A DNA stretch of 64,000 bases from Pectinophora gossypiella (GCF_024362695.1 NC_065414.1:5535501-5599500); one strand, 5' to 3'. Positions 22,534 through 33,993 are shown, counted from the stretch's first letter. Notes: a model not told the origin generated them from the sequence alone. Numbers and translations are program-made.

Positions 22534-22692
22534 TCGAAGTTTTCACGGCAAGACGCATATATACAACTTCCAACACAACACTGTTGGATCGCCGATCCCT
22601 AGTCACACTACCAACTTGTGGCTAGCGGGGTACTATGCTCAGTTCGGTACCCCGAAAACATCCTTCGGCGGCAGCACACCCTCGCCGCCAAA
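22534..22692 (+). repeat. internal partial LTR (3' 160 bp)
   Basis: Matches 22278-22437 with one deleted A and a few substitutions (for example 'ccttcgg' for 'cctttgg'). It is followed by its own primer-site-like sequence. It is more diverged than the two outer LTRs are from each other, so it predates the last transposition. Confidence 0.8.
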
Positions 22693-23240
22693 CTGGTGAC
22701 CCTCGACAGAACACTTCCTGCCTACACCTTCTGGGAGTCGGAGTCAACTGCATCGCACCTGCATCATCCGCCACCAGCATCAATCACCCCGCATCAACCC
22801 TCAACAGGCGTTCATCATCAGCCTTCAGTCGGAGCATCATCAGCACGTCCACCTGCCAGCCGCCTACGACGCTGCCCTGGATACCTGACACTCCACACCA
22901 GGACTTCGGAGCATCTACAGTTCCATGACCAGCTGCCCAAGCTGCCTGGACCTGGCACTCCGCACGCAACAGCGACACAACACATGAGGTCCACTGCCAC
23001 ACCACGCTGTCGAGCACGCGCTCCACGTGGCAGGCCACCTTCTCGCCTCACGCCAGTCGCCGGCTCCACAATCCCGACTCACCGCGGACAGGAGCAGCTC
23101 CCCATCCCGACTCACCGTGGATAGGAGCACAAATCACGCCGTACACACCTCTTCCCGACTCACTGGGATTACAGGCACCACGGCATTCCTGAAGAGCACT
23201 GAAGCACTTGAATCGACCTCCGGTCTGAGGGGGGGAGTGA
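22693..23240 (+). other. internal region of the LTR element
   Basis: Pro/His/Ser/Thr-rich in several frames because it is rich in CAC, CCT and CAG words. The 168-codon frame at 22618-23124 crosses the LTR junction and is not a recognised protein. Imperfect duplicates of 'atcccgactcaccg.gga' sit at 23072 and 23104. No protease, reverse transcriptase or integrase motif seen. It ends in the purine tract before the 3' LTR. Confidence 0.55.
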
Positions 23241-23487
23241 TGTAGCGGACCCAACTAGTTGGCCACCTAGTTCCGCTCACATGCAACAGATGGCGCCACG
23301 TTCTTCAAGCGGTCGTGAAACGCGGTATCGAAGTTTTCACGGCAAGACGCATATATACAACTTCCAACACAACACTGTTGGATCGCCGATCCCTAGTCAC
23401 ACTACCAACTTGTGGCTAGCGGGGTACTATGCTCAGTTCGGTACCCCGAAAAACATCCTTTGGCGGCAGCACATCCTCGCCGCCAAA
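23241..23487 (+). repeat. 3' LTR
   Basis: 247 bp, identical by eye to the 5' LTR, directly after the purine tract and directly before the CGAT duplication. Confidence 0.85.
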
Positions 23488-24470
23488 CGATAAACATTAG
23501 CTACTCCGTGAATAGAAATAAAAACGAAAACTGCCAAGTTTCGGAACTAAGCAACGTGTAGAGCTTGTGACAATTCTAAGCGCCCGGTCGCTCCCTAAAA
23601 GTTTAGCCCTCTGGCGCCCCAAAGTTGTCGTGCGCCTTAAAACGCATCGTCACCAACCCTATTACGTCATTGCATACAGTGCAGGGGTGTACCCTAGTGA
23701 TTTATTACACCTTAAACGGATTGCAGAGAGCCTGCAGAGTCTCTGTATCGATGGTAATGACGTCATCCCCTTTGCACTTACCGAGGGGTGTACTGTAGGA
23801 CCACCTTACTAATAATTAAATTGAGATATCTACTGTTTGTTTCGACTTTGCTGAGGTTAATATTATTATTCTTATTGAAACCTCTTTTCATGAAAAAGAT
23901 GGTAAATGTTTGAAACAGACTAAAGGAAGCTGAAAAGTGTACTGTAGTTTTAATGTTTTTGTACAAAAAAATTAAAAATTGCATTATTTACTTAAACCGA
24001 ATTGCAAGAATTGCTAAGCTCATTTTTACATTAAAATATTGAACAGCATTCTAACGTAGACGGCTCATATTTTTAAGTACTTAAGTAAGTAATTACATTT
24101 ATTAGTTCTGATATTAAATTTCAATTTTATTTTGTTAGTACAGAAATCGTTAGGTACAGATCAAATTTATCTGATATTAATAATATAAGTATTTCAGAAT
24201 TCTTTGTATGTAACCCGAAACGCTGAGTGCTCTATTGAAAACAAATAAGCGAAAAATAATATCTATGTTGGATGAAATATTACGAGGAAAGTTTAGTAAT
24301 ATGAGCGACATAAGTTGTAAGACAAAACTTGTACCAAAATAAAAGACATTGGTTGTCCTTCAATGCTACTAAACACTTATTAAAGGTTACAGATGATAGA
24401 ATTTATATAACGGTATAATCCAAGCCAATATCAACTACAATTATCCACTGTTTTTATTTTATTACAAAAT
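23488..24470. other. unannotated stretch
   Basis: 23520-23810 is moderately GC-rich with an 81-codon plus frame (23567-23812) of unknown meaning. The rest is AT-rich with nothing recognised. Confidence 0.4.
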
Positions 24471-24610
24471 AATACATAAATGTTTATTACACAAAATAAA
24501 CTAACATACAACACAAAACAAAAAAAAAACATAAAAGATAGTAAAAAGACTAGGCCTTATTGCTCATGTAGCAATAAAGATAATTCAGCTACTGTACCAA
24601 AAAATAGTTG
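24471..24610 (-). mobile_element. LINE 3' UTR (CR1-like), minus strand
   Basis: 'aaatgtttattacacaaaat' followed by A-rich sequence and 'taggccttattgctcatgta' is the layout of CR1-type LINE 3' UTRs read on the opposite strand. No coding part remains. Confidence 0.4.
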
Positions 24611-26397
24611 ACGATAGTTAGTCTAAAATTGCGCTCCATGTTTAACGAATGTCCTCGAAATAACTGCCTTAAGTTTTCCTGCTTTGGGTGAAGATTGAAT
24701 CTTCTTTGCTCGTCAGCACTTAATTAAAGTAACAGCTTATACACATTTGTATCTCTGTCTGGCAACGGATTTTCCTCATTTATCAGAGAGGTATAAATTT
24801 CTATCTTTGAAAGAATTCTGCAAAATTGTGTGAGATGAAGCGGACATGGAGCATGATATTCCCATTTGTATAATAAAGTTTGCCCTTATATCTATCTACT
24901 TTGTATCTATCTCGGCGATGCAATCAGTATTATAGGGGAAGTTCAGAAGTTTGCAGGGGACGGGAAAAAACTACCCAGAAATAGCCACTTCGGAAAACAA
25001 TGGACGTATTTATACACAGAAGGGGAGCTGATAGTTTCAAGCGCATGTGTGCACTTCTCTCCAAGGGCTGCTCGCATTGCTCTCTAGTGGATAATTTTAC
25101 AAATTCCAAGAAAATTCTTTGCTTGATTTGTTTTTGGAATTCCAAGCTTAAAATGTTTAGGATTGTTTTATGAAAGGAAAGAAAAATCAACTGACATTGT
25201 CATCAGCATTTTACTAAGTTTCCAATTCAATCGTATTATACCATTTCCTTTCTTAACAAATCTAAAAACAATTATCGGTCAATGTTCCGTTCGAGTGAGC
25301 TAACAAAACATTGATATCTCCCCTCACTATCTCTGGAGGGTGTTGACGTCGCGTGCCGGGAGAAGCGAAATGTGCAAACAATTAGAAGGAGCAGTTTTTT
25401 GTGCGCTCTCGCCCTCGGCCCCAAGGCACTTCAAGCCGACCGCGCCCGTTCTATTCAGACGCGACAACGCGCCTGCACTAGACATCTGTTACCTACTCTC
25501 ACACCGAATCACCCTATGATGTAATGACCGCAACATGAAAAATTAATCGTACATTAAAGAGAAAGGTCCCACAAAGGCCGAGTGTCGCCTTAGGCGCTCT
25601 CGAAAATCTACTCAAAAGATTCTTTTGATAGCATCCTTTTGTAAGCGTTGGAGTAGGATCTGAAGTCCCATTTTTCTCCTAAATACATAAGCACTGGCAA
25701 TCGGAAACTCGGCGTGGGATCCACTCACTGCGTGAACCTATTCGATCTCATGCATTTAAATTCAGAATTAGTGAAAAGCCTTGCCCGCAGACGTACTTTT
25801 TGCTCGAGGTAAGCAAGCGACTCTTGGATTTCTCTCTAATACCATTTTCATTGAAAACGTGATTGATTTAATGGTCTTTTGTATACGATAAAGGAAACAT
25901 TTTAAAAGAGTTTCTGAAGCCCGAGGGAATTTGGTAAATTGTATTTGGCTTTTCGTGGTCTGTGGTTTTGTTTCGTTCGTTTTGTTACTGGGCACTCGAG
26001 TCGGCATACCTTTCTGGAAGTCGAGCGGGAAGACAATATAAATAATCTGTTCGAGGCAAGGGAGTCTCTGTTACGCGGAAAAATGTATCTGCGACATAAA
26101 AGGATGGTGTAGCTTGGTTCGTTACGTTTTGTCGTTCCCTGGGGCGTCCCTTGCCGAGCATACGGGCGGCTAGTGGCCCAACGACATGAATGTTTTATGC
26201 TTACGTCACAATCCTGATTTGTATCCACTACTCGGCGAGTTTATGGCCGCTCTTGTTCCACGGTGGGCAATAACCGAGCCTGTTTATTGTTTCTCCTGCC
26301 AGTTCAAGGTCCGTAGCAGCCGTTCTAATTGGGTAGCTTTTGAAAATTTAAAACGTCTATTAATTTTGTTGTTTTTGAAATCTTTATACTTGATGTA
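24611..26397. other. unannotated stretch with a GC-rich patch
   Basis: 25330-25510 is clearly richer in CG dinucleotides than its surroundings ('gacgcgacaacgcgcctgc') and might be a promoter or 5' exon, but no TATA box, coding start or donor supports a choice. Frames at 25768-26228 (minus) lack motifs. Confidence 0.35.
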
Positions 26398-26536
26398 CAG
26401 TCATGAACAATATCATGTACCCACTTTAGAACCCTGTCGCGCTATAATATTTGATGTTTAATGAGACTTACAGTTTAATTTGTCAAAAAGTTAATGTGAC
26501 ATGATTTCAAAGTGTACCTATTAGTACTCGTGACCG
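26398..26536. mobile_element. MITE E (Tc1/mariner-like)
   Basis: The ends CAGTCATGAACAATA and the inverse of 'tactcgtgaccg' are flanked by TA on both sides. The core is 'ttaatgagacttacagttta'. It is 139 bp with no coding part. Copies lie at 28868 and 57805. Confidence 0.75.
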
Positions 26537-27377
26537 TACAAAGGCCCGGGAAGCGAAAAAGTGCCTCGGTGCGGGATCATGTTTGCTGTACAATAAAAAA
26601 ATACCGGCCGACTTTTCCCGGTTTAGTGTACAGCAAGTTCCCTAAAAATAAAAGGATTGCCAGCGATCATAATTCACAAAGTAATTTTACTGCGTTCTGA
26701 GCACTCCAAAGACAAGCATGTTAAAAACAAGGCACATAAAATTTCAAATAAATCGCCACTTTGAGTTTCCAAAAGTAAAATTGTATTCCGAGAACATTTT
26801 AAAAGGAATTTTTCGGAGTAGATCCTGCTTCGTGTAATACAGACATCGTTCTCATAATTATTGTTTTTTCTCCCTCACACCGAACATGACATGTGTAAAG
26901 TATAATTCATTTTTAATTACGAAGCATATTTTCGTACCCCTAATAACAAAACCAATTTGGTTGTCCCTATCCGTCATGGTCTGACGCTCTGTATGTTTTG
27001 TGATGAGCGGCGGGCATATAAATAAAGGATGCGTGTCTCTCCGACGTACGAGACATTTGCAAAATGAAGATACGCCTTGTACATGTACTATATTGTCGGA
27101 AACAAGCCCCCAGCCATGAATATCCCGGTGGTAACAAACGTTTATACTTATTATAGAAAGTCTTATTGTCGGAGTCAAGTCAACTGCTTTATTTTTAAAC
27201 AGCTATAGGGATTGAGTTTAAAACTCGATACGGTTGTAGGGAAAAAGGGAAGTTGTATCTGGAGATGAACCTTTAACTTCTCCACTAAAATATAATTATT
27301 TAAAAGTTTATGTCTTTAAAGGTTATTCTCTGAATGTACAGCTAAAATTAGCCACAATAGTGTAAATGTTGAAATAT
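26537..27377. other. unannotated stretch
   Basis: A 106-codon minus frame (26858-27178) shows no recognised motif. No repeats identified. Confidence 0.4.
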
Positions 27378-27610
27378 ATTCTTCTTCTATTGTGTGGGTT
27401 GTGTGGTTGATTGATTGATCTCTCCGACCGATTTCGGCCATGGCGACCACTTCGACTCCTAGTCGGCACGACGCTGATGCGCCCGAAGATGGCCTATGTA
27501 GCCTATCTTTACAGTGAATTCCCGCGCCCGCGCACAGTGAGGGCACGTGAGCACACCGTTTTGGTGTGGTTGATTACCAACCTCATCAACCCTGGTGTCA
27601 GGGGTGTTGG
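27378..27610 (-). mobile_element. SINE A 3' end split by a LINE insertion
   Basis: 27378-27412 and 27564-27610 together give the SINE A terminal sequence ('cttcttctattgtgtgggtt', 'accaacctcatcaaccctgg'). They are separated by a 151-bp insert flanked by a 12-bp duplication. Confidence 0.75.
27413..27563 (-). mobile_element. 5'-truncated LINE with (AATC)n tail
   Basis: The insert is bounded by GTGTGGTTGATT at 27401-27412 and again at 27564-27575, a perfect 12-bp target duplication. On the minus strand it is GC-rich and ends 'cggagagatcaatcaatc', i.e. a tetranucleotide tail. That is how a 5'-truncated LINE insertion looks. The family is unknown. Confidence 0.7.
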
Positions 27611-28867
27611 TGAGAGAAATATAAGTAGAAAAATACTTACGAGTACCTATTATATTTCGACATTTCGATGTTATTGAAGGATGAGACCTATTTTTCCCTG
27701 TATTTTCTTTACTGATTTTACAGTCGTAGTTTGTATCAGTAAAATAGAGTTTTCCGCTATTCATTAGTTTAGGAGTGTTACATAATTAATTTTCATTCTA
27801 ATAAATTAAAGTTACCATCTCTTCGAAGGAGATAAGATAATTGGTAAACTTCACTTCAGGTAAATCCAGCTAAAGATAAAACCATTATAGGCGGAACTTT
27901 ACCCGACATTTTTATATTAACTTTAAGAAAAATAACTTTTTTCATTTACCTTTAGCTATTTTTACGACACTCATCCACCTTGAAATATGAATATCTAAGC
28001 TCGAAATCCTATCTGGCGGAAGAATCCCATGAGACGGTAACAGTATAGGTCTCCTAGTCTCATACACATTACCTGCCAGATATATATTCTCTCCCTACAC
28101 TACACTATGCATAAAACCCAAGAGATTTGCCCAGAATATTGGTGAATAAATAAAAAAAAATCCACATTATAAAAGCGGGGAGGCGTAAATAGATAACCCA
28201 CATGGGAGCAACAGACAAGTTCGTGCCAAACGTAGGTCCAGATTCGACGTGGTTTCTGCAAAATTTATCACATATCTAGGCGAAAGGAAATAATGTTCAG
28301 GGAATATCGACGAAAAACTCCTCATTCGATATCGACTTTGGATCTGATTTAAATAATGTGATAGTAGAGGAATCATATTTTCTTATCGTGCGTTCAGGTC
28401 GAGGAGTAAATTCGGAAACTTTATGTTGCGTCGCTGCTATTAATCTTTGCCATATAAGAGTTATGCTTTCAAATATATTTCGTTCGATTAAGGTTCTTGA
28501 AAGAATCTGAGAGAGTCCATAAATCACTGAATTTCGTCTTGCAACTTTCACCCTTTTAACTGAGTTTAAAAATAAGAGATATTAAATTCGAACCGTTTAT
28601 CTCAGCAGAGTTTTAAGAGTATAAAAAAGGTTGATTTATTATATTTTACAATATTTACTAACTTACTTTGATTAGAAAAAATATTTATTCAGTCAAATTA
28701 AGTAACCCACTATTTAAATAAGTATTTTAATGAAATATGATTTCCTGTTATTTCTTTATGTTCGTTTTTTTTCAGAGACAAAGGGGAAAATACCTCTCTT
28801 TTCTTTTAATTTTACAGTTAGTTTCCCTTTGGCTTCCCCCAATTGATATTCACCGCTTATTTGTGTA
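27611..28867. other. unannotated stretch
   Basis: A T-run acceptor at 28760-28773 ('gttttttttcag') opens a frame that runs into MITE E, so it is not a credible exon. The rest is AT-rich and unrecognised. Confidence 0.35.
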
Positions 28868-29012
28868 CAGTCATGAGCAATAATTGTACCCACTTTAGAA
28901 CGCTGACGCACTAACATAATTATTTGACATTTAATGAGACTTACGGTTTAATTTGTCAAAAAAGTTAATGTGACATGGATTCAAAGTGTATACATATTAA
29001 TACTTGTGACCG
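28868..29012. mobile_element. MITE E
   Basis: TA|CAGTCATGAGCAATA on the left and 'tacttgtgaccg'|TA on the right. Same orientation as 26398. Confidence 0.75.
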
Positions 29013-29584
29013 TATGAGATCCACAAGAATGAAAATAGTACGTTTGTGCACGTCACAATATTTTTTCTGCTTGCCACATGTAAGTGCGTGATAAATTATC
29101 AGGCTAAATTGCATACGATAGACTAAAAGCCAATCAATAAGGTGTAAATACAAATAGGTGGGTGGTATTGTGATATTAAATTATGTGTTTCTTATTAATA
29201 AGGAATAATTAAGTATTAATATCGTATTTTATATTATGTGTAATGATAACAGTTTGGTGAAAGAGCTCAGATGGACGATAAGAATGTACAATATAGATTA
29301 TTATTTTTGTAGTTTTTGATTGTGTTTAATGTACCTAATCGAAAATAATCGATGGCCTCTGTAGACACAAATTCGCTGCTGGTCATTTTTACATATCTGA
29401 CAGCAATAACAATGGAGTAGTATCCATATACGGGGTGTTAGGGAGACTGTACCGAATAATGAGCAAAATCATTTAGCTCATAGTTCTCATGGTTGGTTTT
29501 TATATTGCATTATAACTGTATTGCACCGCCCCGACTCAAATATTTAGCAAGTTCTTTCACCCTTGTAAGATAATTAGTAAAAAC
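29013..29584. other. unannotated stretch
   Basis: 29430-29450 ('cggggtgttagggagac') resembles a MITE D end, but the rest does not follow. Otherwise nothing recognised. Confidence 0.4.
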
Positions 29585-29763
29585 ATCATCATCATCATCA
29601 ACCAGCCCATTAACGTCCCCACTGCTGGGGCACGGGCCTTCCCTATGGATGGATAGGGAGATCGGGCCTTAAACCACTACGCGGGCCCATTGCGGATTGG
29701 TGGTTATTAACGACTGCTGATGCAGCCGGGACCAACGGCTTAACGTGCCTTCCGAAGCACGGA
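29585..29763 (-). mobile_element. SINE B, 3' part
   Basis: (ATC)n at 29585, then the SINE B body to 'cttccgaagcacgga', where it stops. The A-rich centre and the tRNA-like head are missing. Confidence 0.75.
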
Positions 29764-30153
29764 AAAACATAATAGTTGTGAATTACCTTTCGTGCTCTCG
29801 ACTACGCAGTCGAACCTCCAAAGTAGCAGCGCCACATACAAAGTTAGGAGCATCTTGTTCGAGTATAGCTCTCTCTTACGGCCCATCGTTGGCACTTACT
29901 GCTCTCTGGGCTCTCTCAAGATTTACAGCTCCTCGCAACATCACAACACGGCACCACACGGCCCAAAAGTCACTCGCGTAAACGAAATGCGACAGTTATT
30001 ACTATGGTAACACTTTGAGGAGCTATACCGGGTTATAAAAAGTTATTTATGTGGTTATTTACACTGTGTTTTGTGTTTACATCGTTGAAGAATGGACCTG
30101 TAACAAAAGAAATATCCTTGAATGAATAAGGTAAAATACAATTAGTTTAAATT
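29764..30153. other. unannotated stretch
   Basis: 29790-30000 is relatively GC-rich with two overlapping frames of about 75 codons. No motif or splice signal is convincing. Confidence 0.35.
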
Positions 30154-30414
30154 GGGTAGTTTCCTAGGTCTAAAATAAATAATGAAATTCTGATTAAGTA
30201 CTAAATAAAGACAGGTCTTAAGGTGACAAAAAACGTTATTTTTTTCTATTTAACCTATTTATGATATTTAACAAAGAAAAATATATTAATAAGTGCGACA
30301 TTTTGTCACGTTTTTCTATGACGTTAAAGCATGCTTTTTCATACAAATTGCATAGAATATACGTGTTTTGACTTAAATAAAAAGTGAACTGATTTGACTA
30401 TTTGGAAACTACCC
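30154..30414 (+). mobile_element. MITE I, uninterrupted copy
   Basis: Ends are GGGTAGTTTCC (30154) and its inverse GGAAACTACCC (30404-30414). It shares with 6712-7095 the words 'gtgcgacattttgtcacg' and 'tttttctatgacgtt'. No coding part. Confidence 0.7.
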
Positions 30415-30612
30415 TACTATACAAGTTGTTTCTAACGAACACGTAAAATTAAATTGAATTTAAATTATTCAAACGTCGAGTACGGTCGAGTTTATTTGAT
30501 TATAGAATCCTGAAAATTTTAATGTAATGTTGATTATTTATGTATCTTCCGGTTGCCAGTATTTTATTTATAATTCGGAAAACATTTTACCAGTGGAAGA
30601 AAACATCATCAT

Positions 30613-30760
30613 CTAAAGAAAGAAAGAAAGAAAGAAAATATTTATTTCCATATTGGACGCCACATTTACAAACTTACATTACAGAAATAAAAAAAAAATA
30701 GAAAAAAAAAGAAAGACAAATAATACAGACATTAAATAAACAATGGAGGCGCCCAAAATA
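30613..30760 (-). mobile_element. LINE 3' end with (AAAG)n tail
   Basis: Five 'aaag' units at 30616-30637, then 'tatttatttccatattgg' and A-rich sequence. This is a minus-strand LINE 3' UTR with a tetranucleotide tail. Confidence 0.45.
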
Positions 30761-30778
30761 AAAAAAGGATCTCCCTCA

Positions 30779-30912
30779 GCATAATGCCGTGACACGTGCT
30801 TCCCTTAGCATTATTTCGTTTTTCACAGGGTCTGCTTGCCTATCCTGAAGATTTGACAGGTCCAGTTTTTTACAGAAGCGACTGCTTGTCTGACCTTCCA
30901 ACCCGTTAAGGA
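30779..30912 (-). mobile_element. SINE C, 3' part
   Basis: 'agcattatttcgtttttcac' and 'aagatttgacaggtcc' match the 3' third of SINE C on the minus strand. The head is missing. Confidence 0.65.
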
Positions 30913-31944
30913 AGGAAGGAAGGAAACCATCCAGCAGTACAGTTAAGGGAAAAAAACATATGAAAAATATTCCACGTGATTTTCAAGGTCGTTACTCAAA
31001 ATGTGGCAGAATTTTTATCACTCTCATAACATAGCAAGGTTATAGGTACTCGTACTTGAGGTATAACAAAACAGTAAATCTTACTGACATTTATATTGCT
31101 CCATAAATAAATATATAATGCACGTCTTGAGTAATTACCTGGCTAATTCTCGACATTCTGCGTAAACAACATGTGGCAATAAACATGTAGATGCTTGGTG
31201 GCCATAAAATAAAATTGCCCGAATAAGGCAAGCTGGTTCCTTAACCTTATTTCTTCTGAATTTAGGAGGATTATTATTCGCCTCAAGACACAGCTGATAG
31301 AAAAAAAAATATATTATTATATTTTTTATATTTTTTTAAAATTTTTGCTAAATCACTTTGGTTGTCGCTATAAGCGTTAAACAGTACTTACATTAATATT
31401 TTGTTAAAAAATGTGTTAATATATATATATATAGTTTATAATTTATATAGTTTAGTATTAATATAGTTTGTTTGTTTTCATTTACGGTGAATGCTGTGTA
31501 CGCATGTAATTGGCAAACATATATACCAAGTATTTCTTTCTATTTATAATGTTGTCTGTAAAAGTTTAATATGTATTGCTGTATGTGTACCTAAATAAAT
31601 AAATAAAAAAAATAAAATAAATAAATAGTCGCGAGTGGAGTGAAATTTTCCGGTTTTATTGTAGGCGAGAAAAAGATTACAGATTTTCACTTCCTATGAC
31701 ATGCCTCCTTTCCATACATGTTATATTTATAGGAGCAGTTATGCAAATATCAACAACCGCCATGACCTTAAAAAATATAATAATTCAGAAAATTTAATCT
31801 TTGGAATCTTCAGAGGAAGTTACTAATTTAATTATAATTCAATTATCTTCGTTCAAAGTTGGCTGACGGAAAGATTATCGTATTAGATAGACTATATAAG
31901 GCTATTTTAAATACATAAGTAAGTCAACAGCGGATGCAGAAAAT
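30913..31944. other. AT-rich, possible LINE 3' UTR at 31290-31630
   Basis: 31290-31630 is very AT-rich and ends 'acctaaataaataaataaaa', like a plus-strand LINE 3' UTR with an (AAAT)n tail. No coding part is seen. Confidence 0.35.
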
Positions 31945-31995
31945 GAACATACATACATAAACTCACGCGTATTTCCCCCCGGAGTAAGCAGAGAC
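31945..31995 (-). mobile_element. LINE family e, 3' tail scrap
   Basis: 'acatacataaactcacgcg' and 'ggagtaagcagagac' form the reversed 3' end also seen after the ORF at 35056 and at 46995. Confidence 0.5.
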
Positions 31996-32037
31996 TATGG
32001 AATTCAAAAATTGCAAAATATTAAATACTCACAAATG

Positions 32038-32135
32038 TCTTTTTTTGACGTGACTTATTGTAGATTTGCCGCAAATGGCATTAACTACTTGGCCAGGCAA
32101 ATGGGGGTCGCTGAGGGCTTACACTCCGACAAATG
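32038..32135 (-). repeat. dispersed repeat R3, short copy
   Basis: 'tttttgacgtgacttattg' through 'ttaactacttggccaggc' to 'cgctgagggct'. Confidence 0.6.
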
Positions 32136-32194
32136 TCATCATAAGAAGAATGCATCGCTTACAAAAGAAATAACGTTTACATTTTATAACATAC

Positions 32195-32262
32195 TTACAT
32201 ACATAAACTCACGCCCGTAACTTCTAATGGGGTGGGCAGAGCCGAAAGTAATTAGAAGATCA
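32195..32262 (-). mobile_element. LINE family e, 3' tail scrap
   Basis: 'acatacataaactcacgccc' then 'atggggtgggcagagcc', the reversed family e 3' end. Confidence 0.5.
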
Positions 32263-33258
32263 ATTTGGTTGGTTTATATATTATTTGTTTCTTTTTATTA
32301 TAAAAATATTATAATACATAATACTAATAGTTTTATGTCACAATATAAGATAACATACTATTTAAAATTTCAAAATTCCGCACTAATGTAGAAAAACCTT
32401 CCCATCAAAAATACAATATTAATACGTTCAATTATTAGTAACCAAAACACAATTTACTTTCCATAATAGCTCGGTAAATAGAAGAGTCGACAACATAGTT
32501 CCGTCGTAGCTCTTAACACCACAATGTAAACAGATGTCCCGACAAACTCATAAAGAGTTAATTATGTATCTAAGAATATCATCGCTAGAATGGCTCCCTA
32601 GGGAACGTTTCCACTTTCTTTTTATTTTCGTACTATGTCGCGAGAGATAAATATATTCTCAGTATCTTTAGGGACGAAGACGAACATGATTCCGGAATTT
32701 GTATCCAAATATGTAAGTAACTAGTAGGCAAGAAATGGCATTGTAAATAAAAATATACTTACGTTTAAAAAAAAAACCTGACTACGAAAAATCGCGTACA
32801 AAAAAGTTTGAAACTAGAAAATATTTCTCTGAAATTCTTCCGCATAGGGATGATTAGGTGATGGATGTAGTTGAATGACATTTTGTCCTAAGAGTTTGCA
32901 TACCACGACACGAACGGGCAGCAACTGTCGATACAAAGTCCTAAGATGGATATGATGAACCTTATTGTGACCAGGGATCACCTTATTGCGCATAAGATGA
33001 AGAAAGTCCTGCATAACTGGAAGAAAAGCATCTGAACGTGTTCTACGTTTTTTATTTGTTCTATTCTTTAATACGTAGTCCTAATAAGTCATGCTCTGTA
33101 GTACTAAATAATTAGTTAATACTTAATTTAGAACCACATTCTTCTAGTTGATTTATTACTCAGTCCAGACAGCGCACATTATGATGTCAAAGTCGGATCT
33201 TCCTCAACGATTTATAGACAGAAGATCGTCAATATGTTGGAAGAATGCAAGCATATTA
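32263..33258. other. mostly unannotated, short repeat at 32931-33005
   Basis: 32936-32965 ('aagtcctaagatggatatga') recurs at 5722 and 63870. No gene seen. Confidence 0.4.
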
Positions 33259-33813
33259 TCTTCTTCTAAATATATGAAAGGAGAAACTGACTGACTGACA
33301 TATCAACGCACAGCCTAAACGGCTAAACGTAGGCACTTGAAATTCGTAAAGGACGTAGCTTAGGTACCGTAGAGGTGCACTAAGAAAGGAATTCCCGGAA
33401 TTCCCACGGGAACGGGAATTAGCGGGAAAATCCTTTTGTATGAAAAATCTAAACCGCTTAAGTTAGACGCTTGAAATTTGGCATGCAGGTACCTTAGTTA
33501 AATTAAAGCTTAGTTGCAACAGGATATTGCAAAATTCCCACGGAAACGGGAGTTAGCGGGAAGAAACATTTGTATGAAAAAATAGAAACCGCGTAAGATA
33601 AATGTTTTCAATCTAGCATGCATGCATACCTTAGTAAATATAAAGTTTAGTTATGGCTGTATTTTGAAAAATGGGAGTTAGCGGGAAAAAACAATGTATG
33701 AAGAAATCTAAACTGCATAAATTAGATGCTTGAAATTAGATATGCACTCCCACACACACAAAGATCTCTCTTTTATAACACGCCACGCGGACGAAGTCGC
33801 GGGCAAAAGCTAG
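33259..33813 (+). mobile_element. Helitron, Lep1-like, non-autonomous
   Basis: The left end starts TC after A (33258). It carries 'actgactgactgacatatc' and 'cacagcctaaacggct', then three degenerate ~110-130-bp repeats ('gggaacgggaattagcggg', 'tgcttgaaatt.g.atgca'). The 3' end is CACGCGGACGAAGTCGCGGG, a short hairpin, then CAAAAGCTAG, followed by T. A|TC...CTAG|T and the 3' hairpin are Helitron hallmarks. No Rep/helicase frame. Confidence 0.8.
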
Positions 33814-33960
33814 TGTTTAATAATAATAATAATAATGTTTATTGAATAGCTCAGTTACAGTTCTCGTTGAAACCCTGTCTCCCAAACTAGGCGAACCTGT
33901 ATTTTGGAAGACAGTGTCTTCCCAAAATAGTGGTGACAATACGGTATTAAAATAAACAAT
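33814..33960 (-). mobile_element. LINE 3' end with (AAT)n tail
   Basis: (AAT)n at 33819-33836, then 'gtttattgaatagctcag' and 'aaccctgtctcccaaact'. A minus-strand LINE 3' UTR abutting the Helitron end. Confidence 0.5.
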
Positions 33961-33992
33961 AAGTAATAAAATTAATAAAAATAAAAGTGTTC

Positions 33993-33993
<1 letters not shown>

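Larger units (their letters stand above)
22191..23487 (+). mobile_element. non-autonomous Ty3/Gypsy-like LTR element (TRIM-like), chimeric
   Basis: A 1297-bp element with two 247-bp LTRs that I read as identical. It has a CGAT target duplication, a primer-binding-type sequence TGGTGACCCCGACGTG directly after the 5' LTR, and a purine tract at 23227-23240 directly before the 3' LTR. Inside are the first 17 codons of a gag-like frame, cut off by a third LTR fragment, then 548 bp without polymerase motifs. Identical LTRs mean recent insertion. It must have moved with proteins from another element. Confidence 0.85.

Noticed and set aside
22618..23124. 168-codon open frame, longest in the window
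   Set aside because: It starts inside an LTR fragment and crosses the junction into Pro/His-rich low-complexity sequence; no domain, and overlapping frames are equally open.
25902..26228. 108-codon minus-strand frame
   Set aside because: Arg/Ser/Thr-rich without motif, splice or start support.
28760..28880. acceptor-like 'tttttcag' with open frame
   Set aside because: The frame runs directly into MITE E without a donor or stop, so it is not a credible exon.
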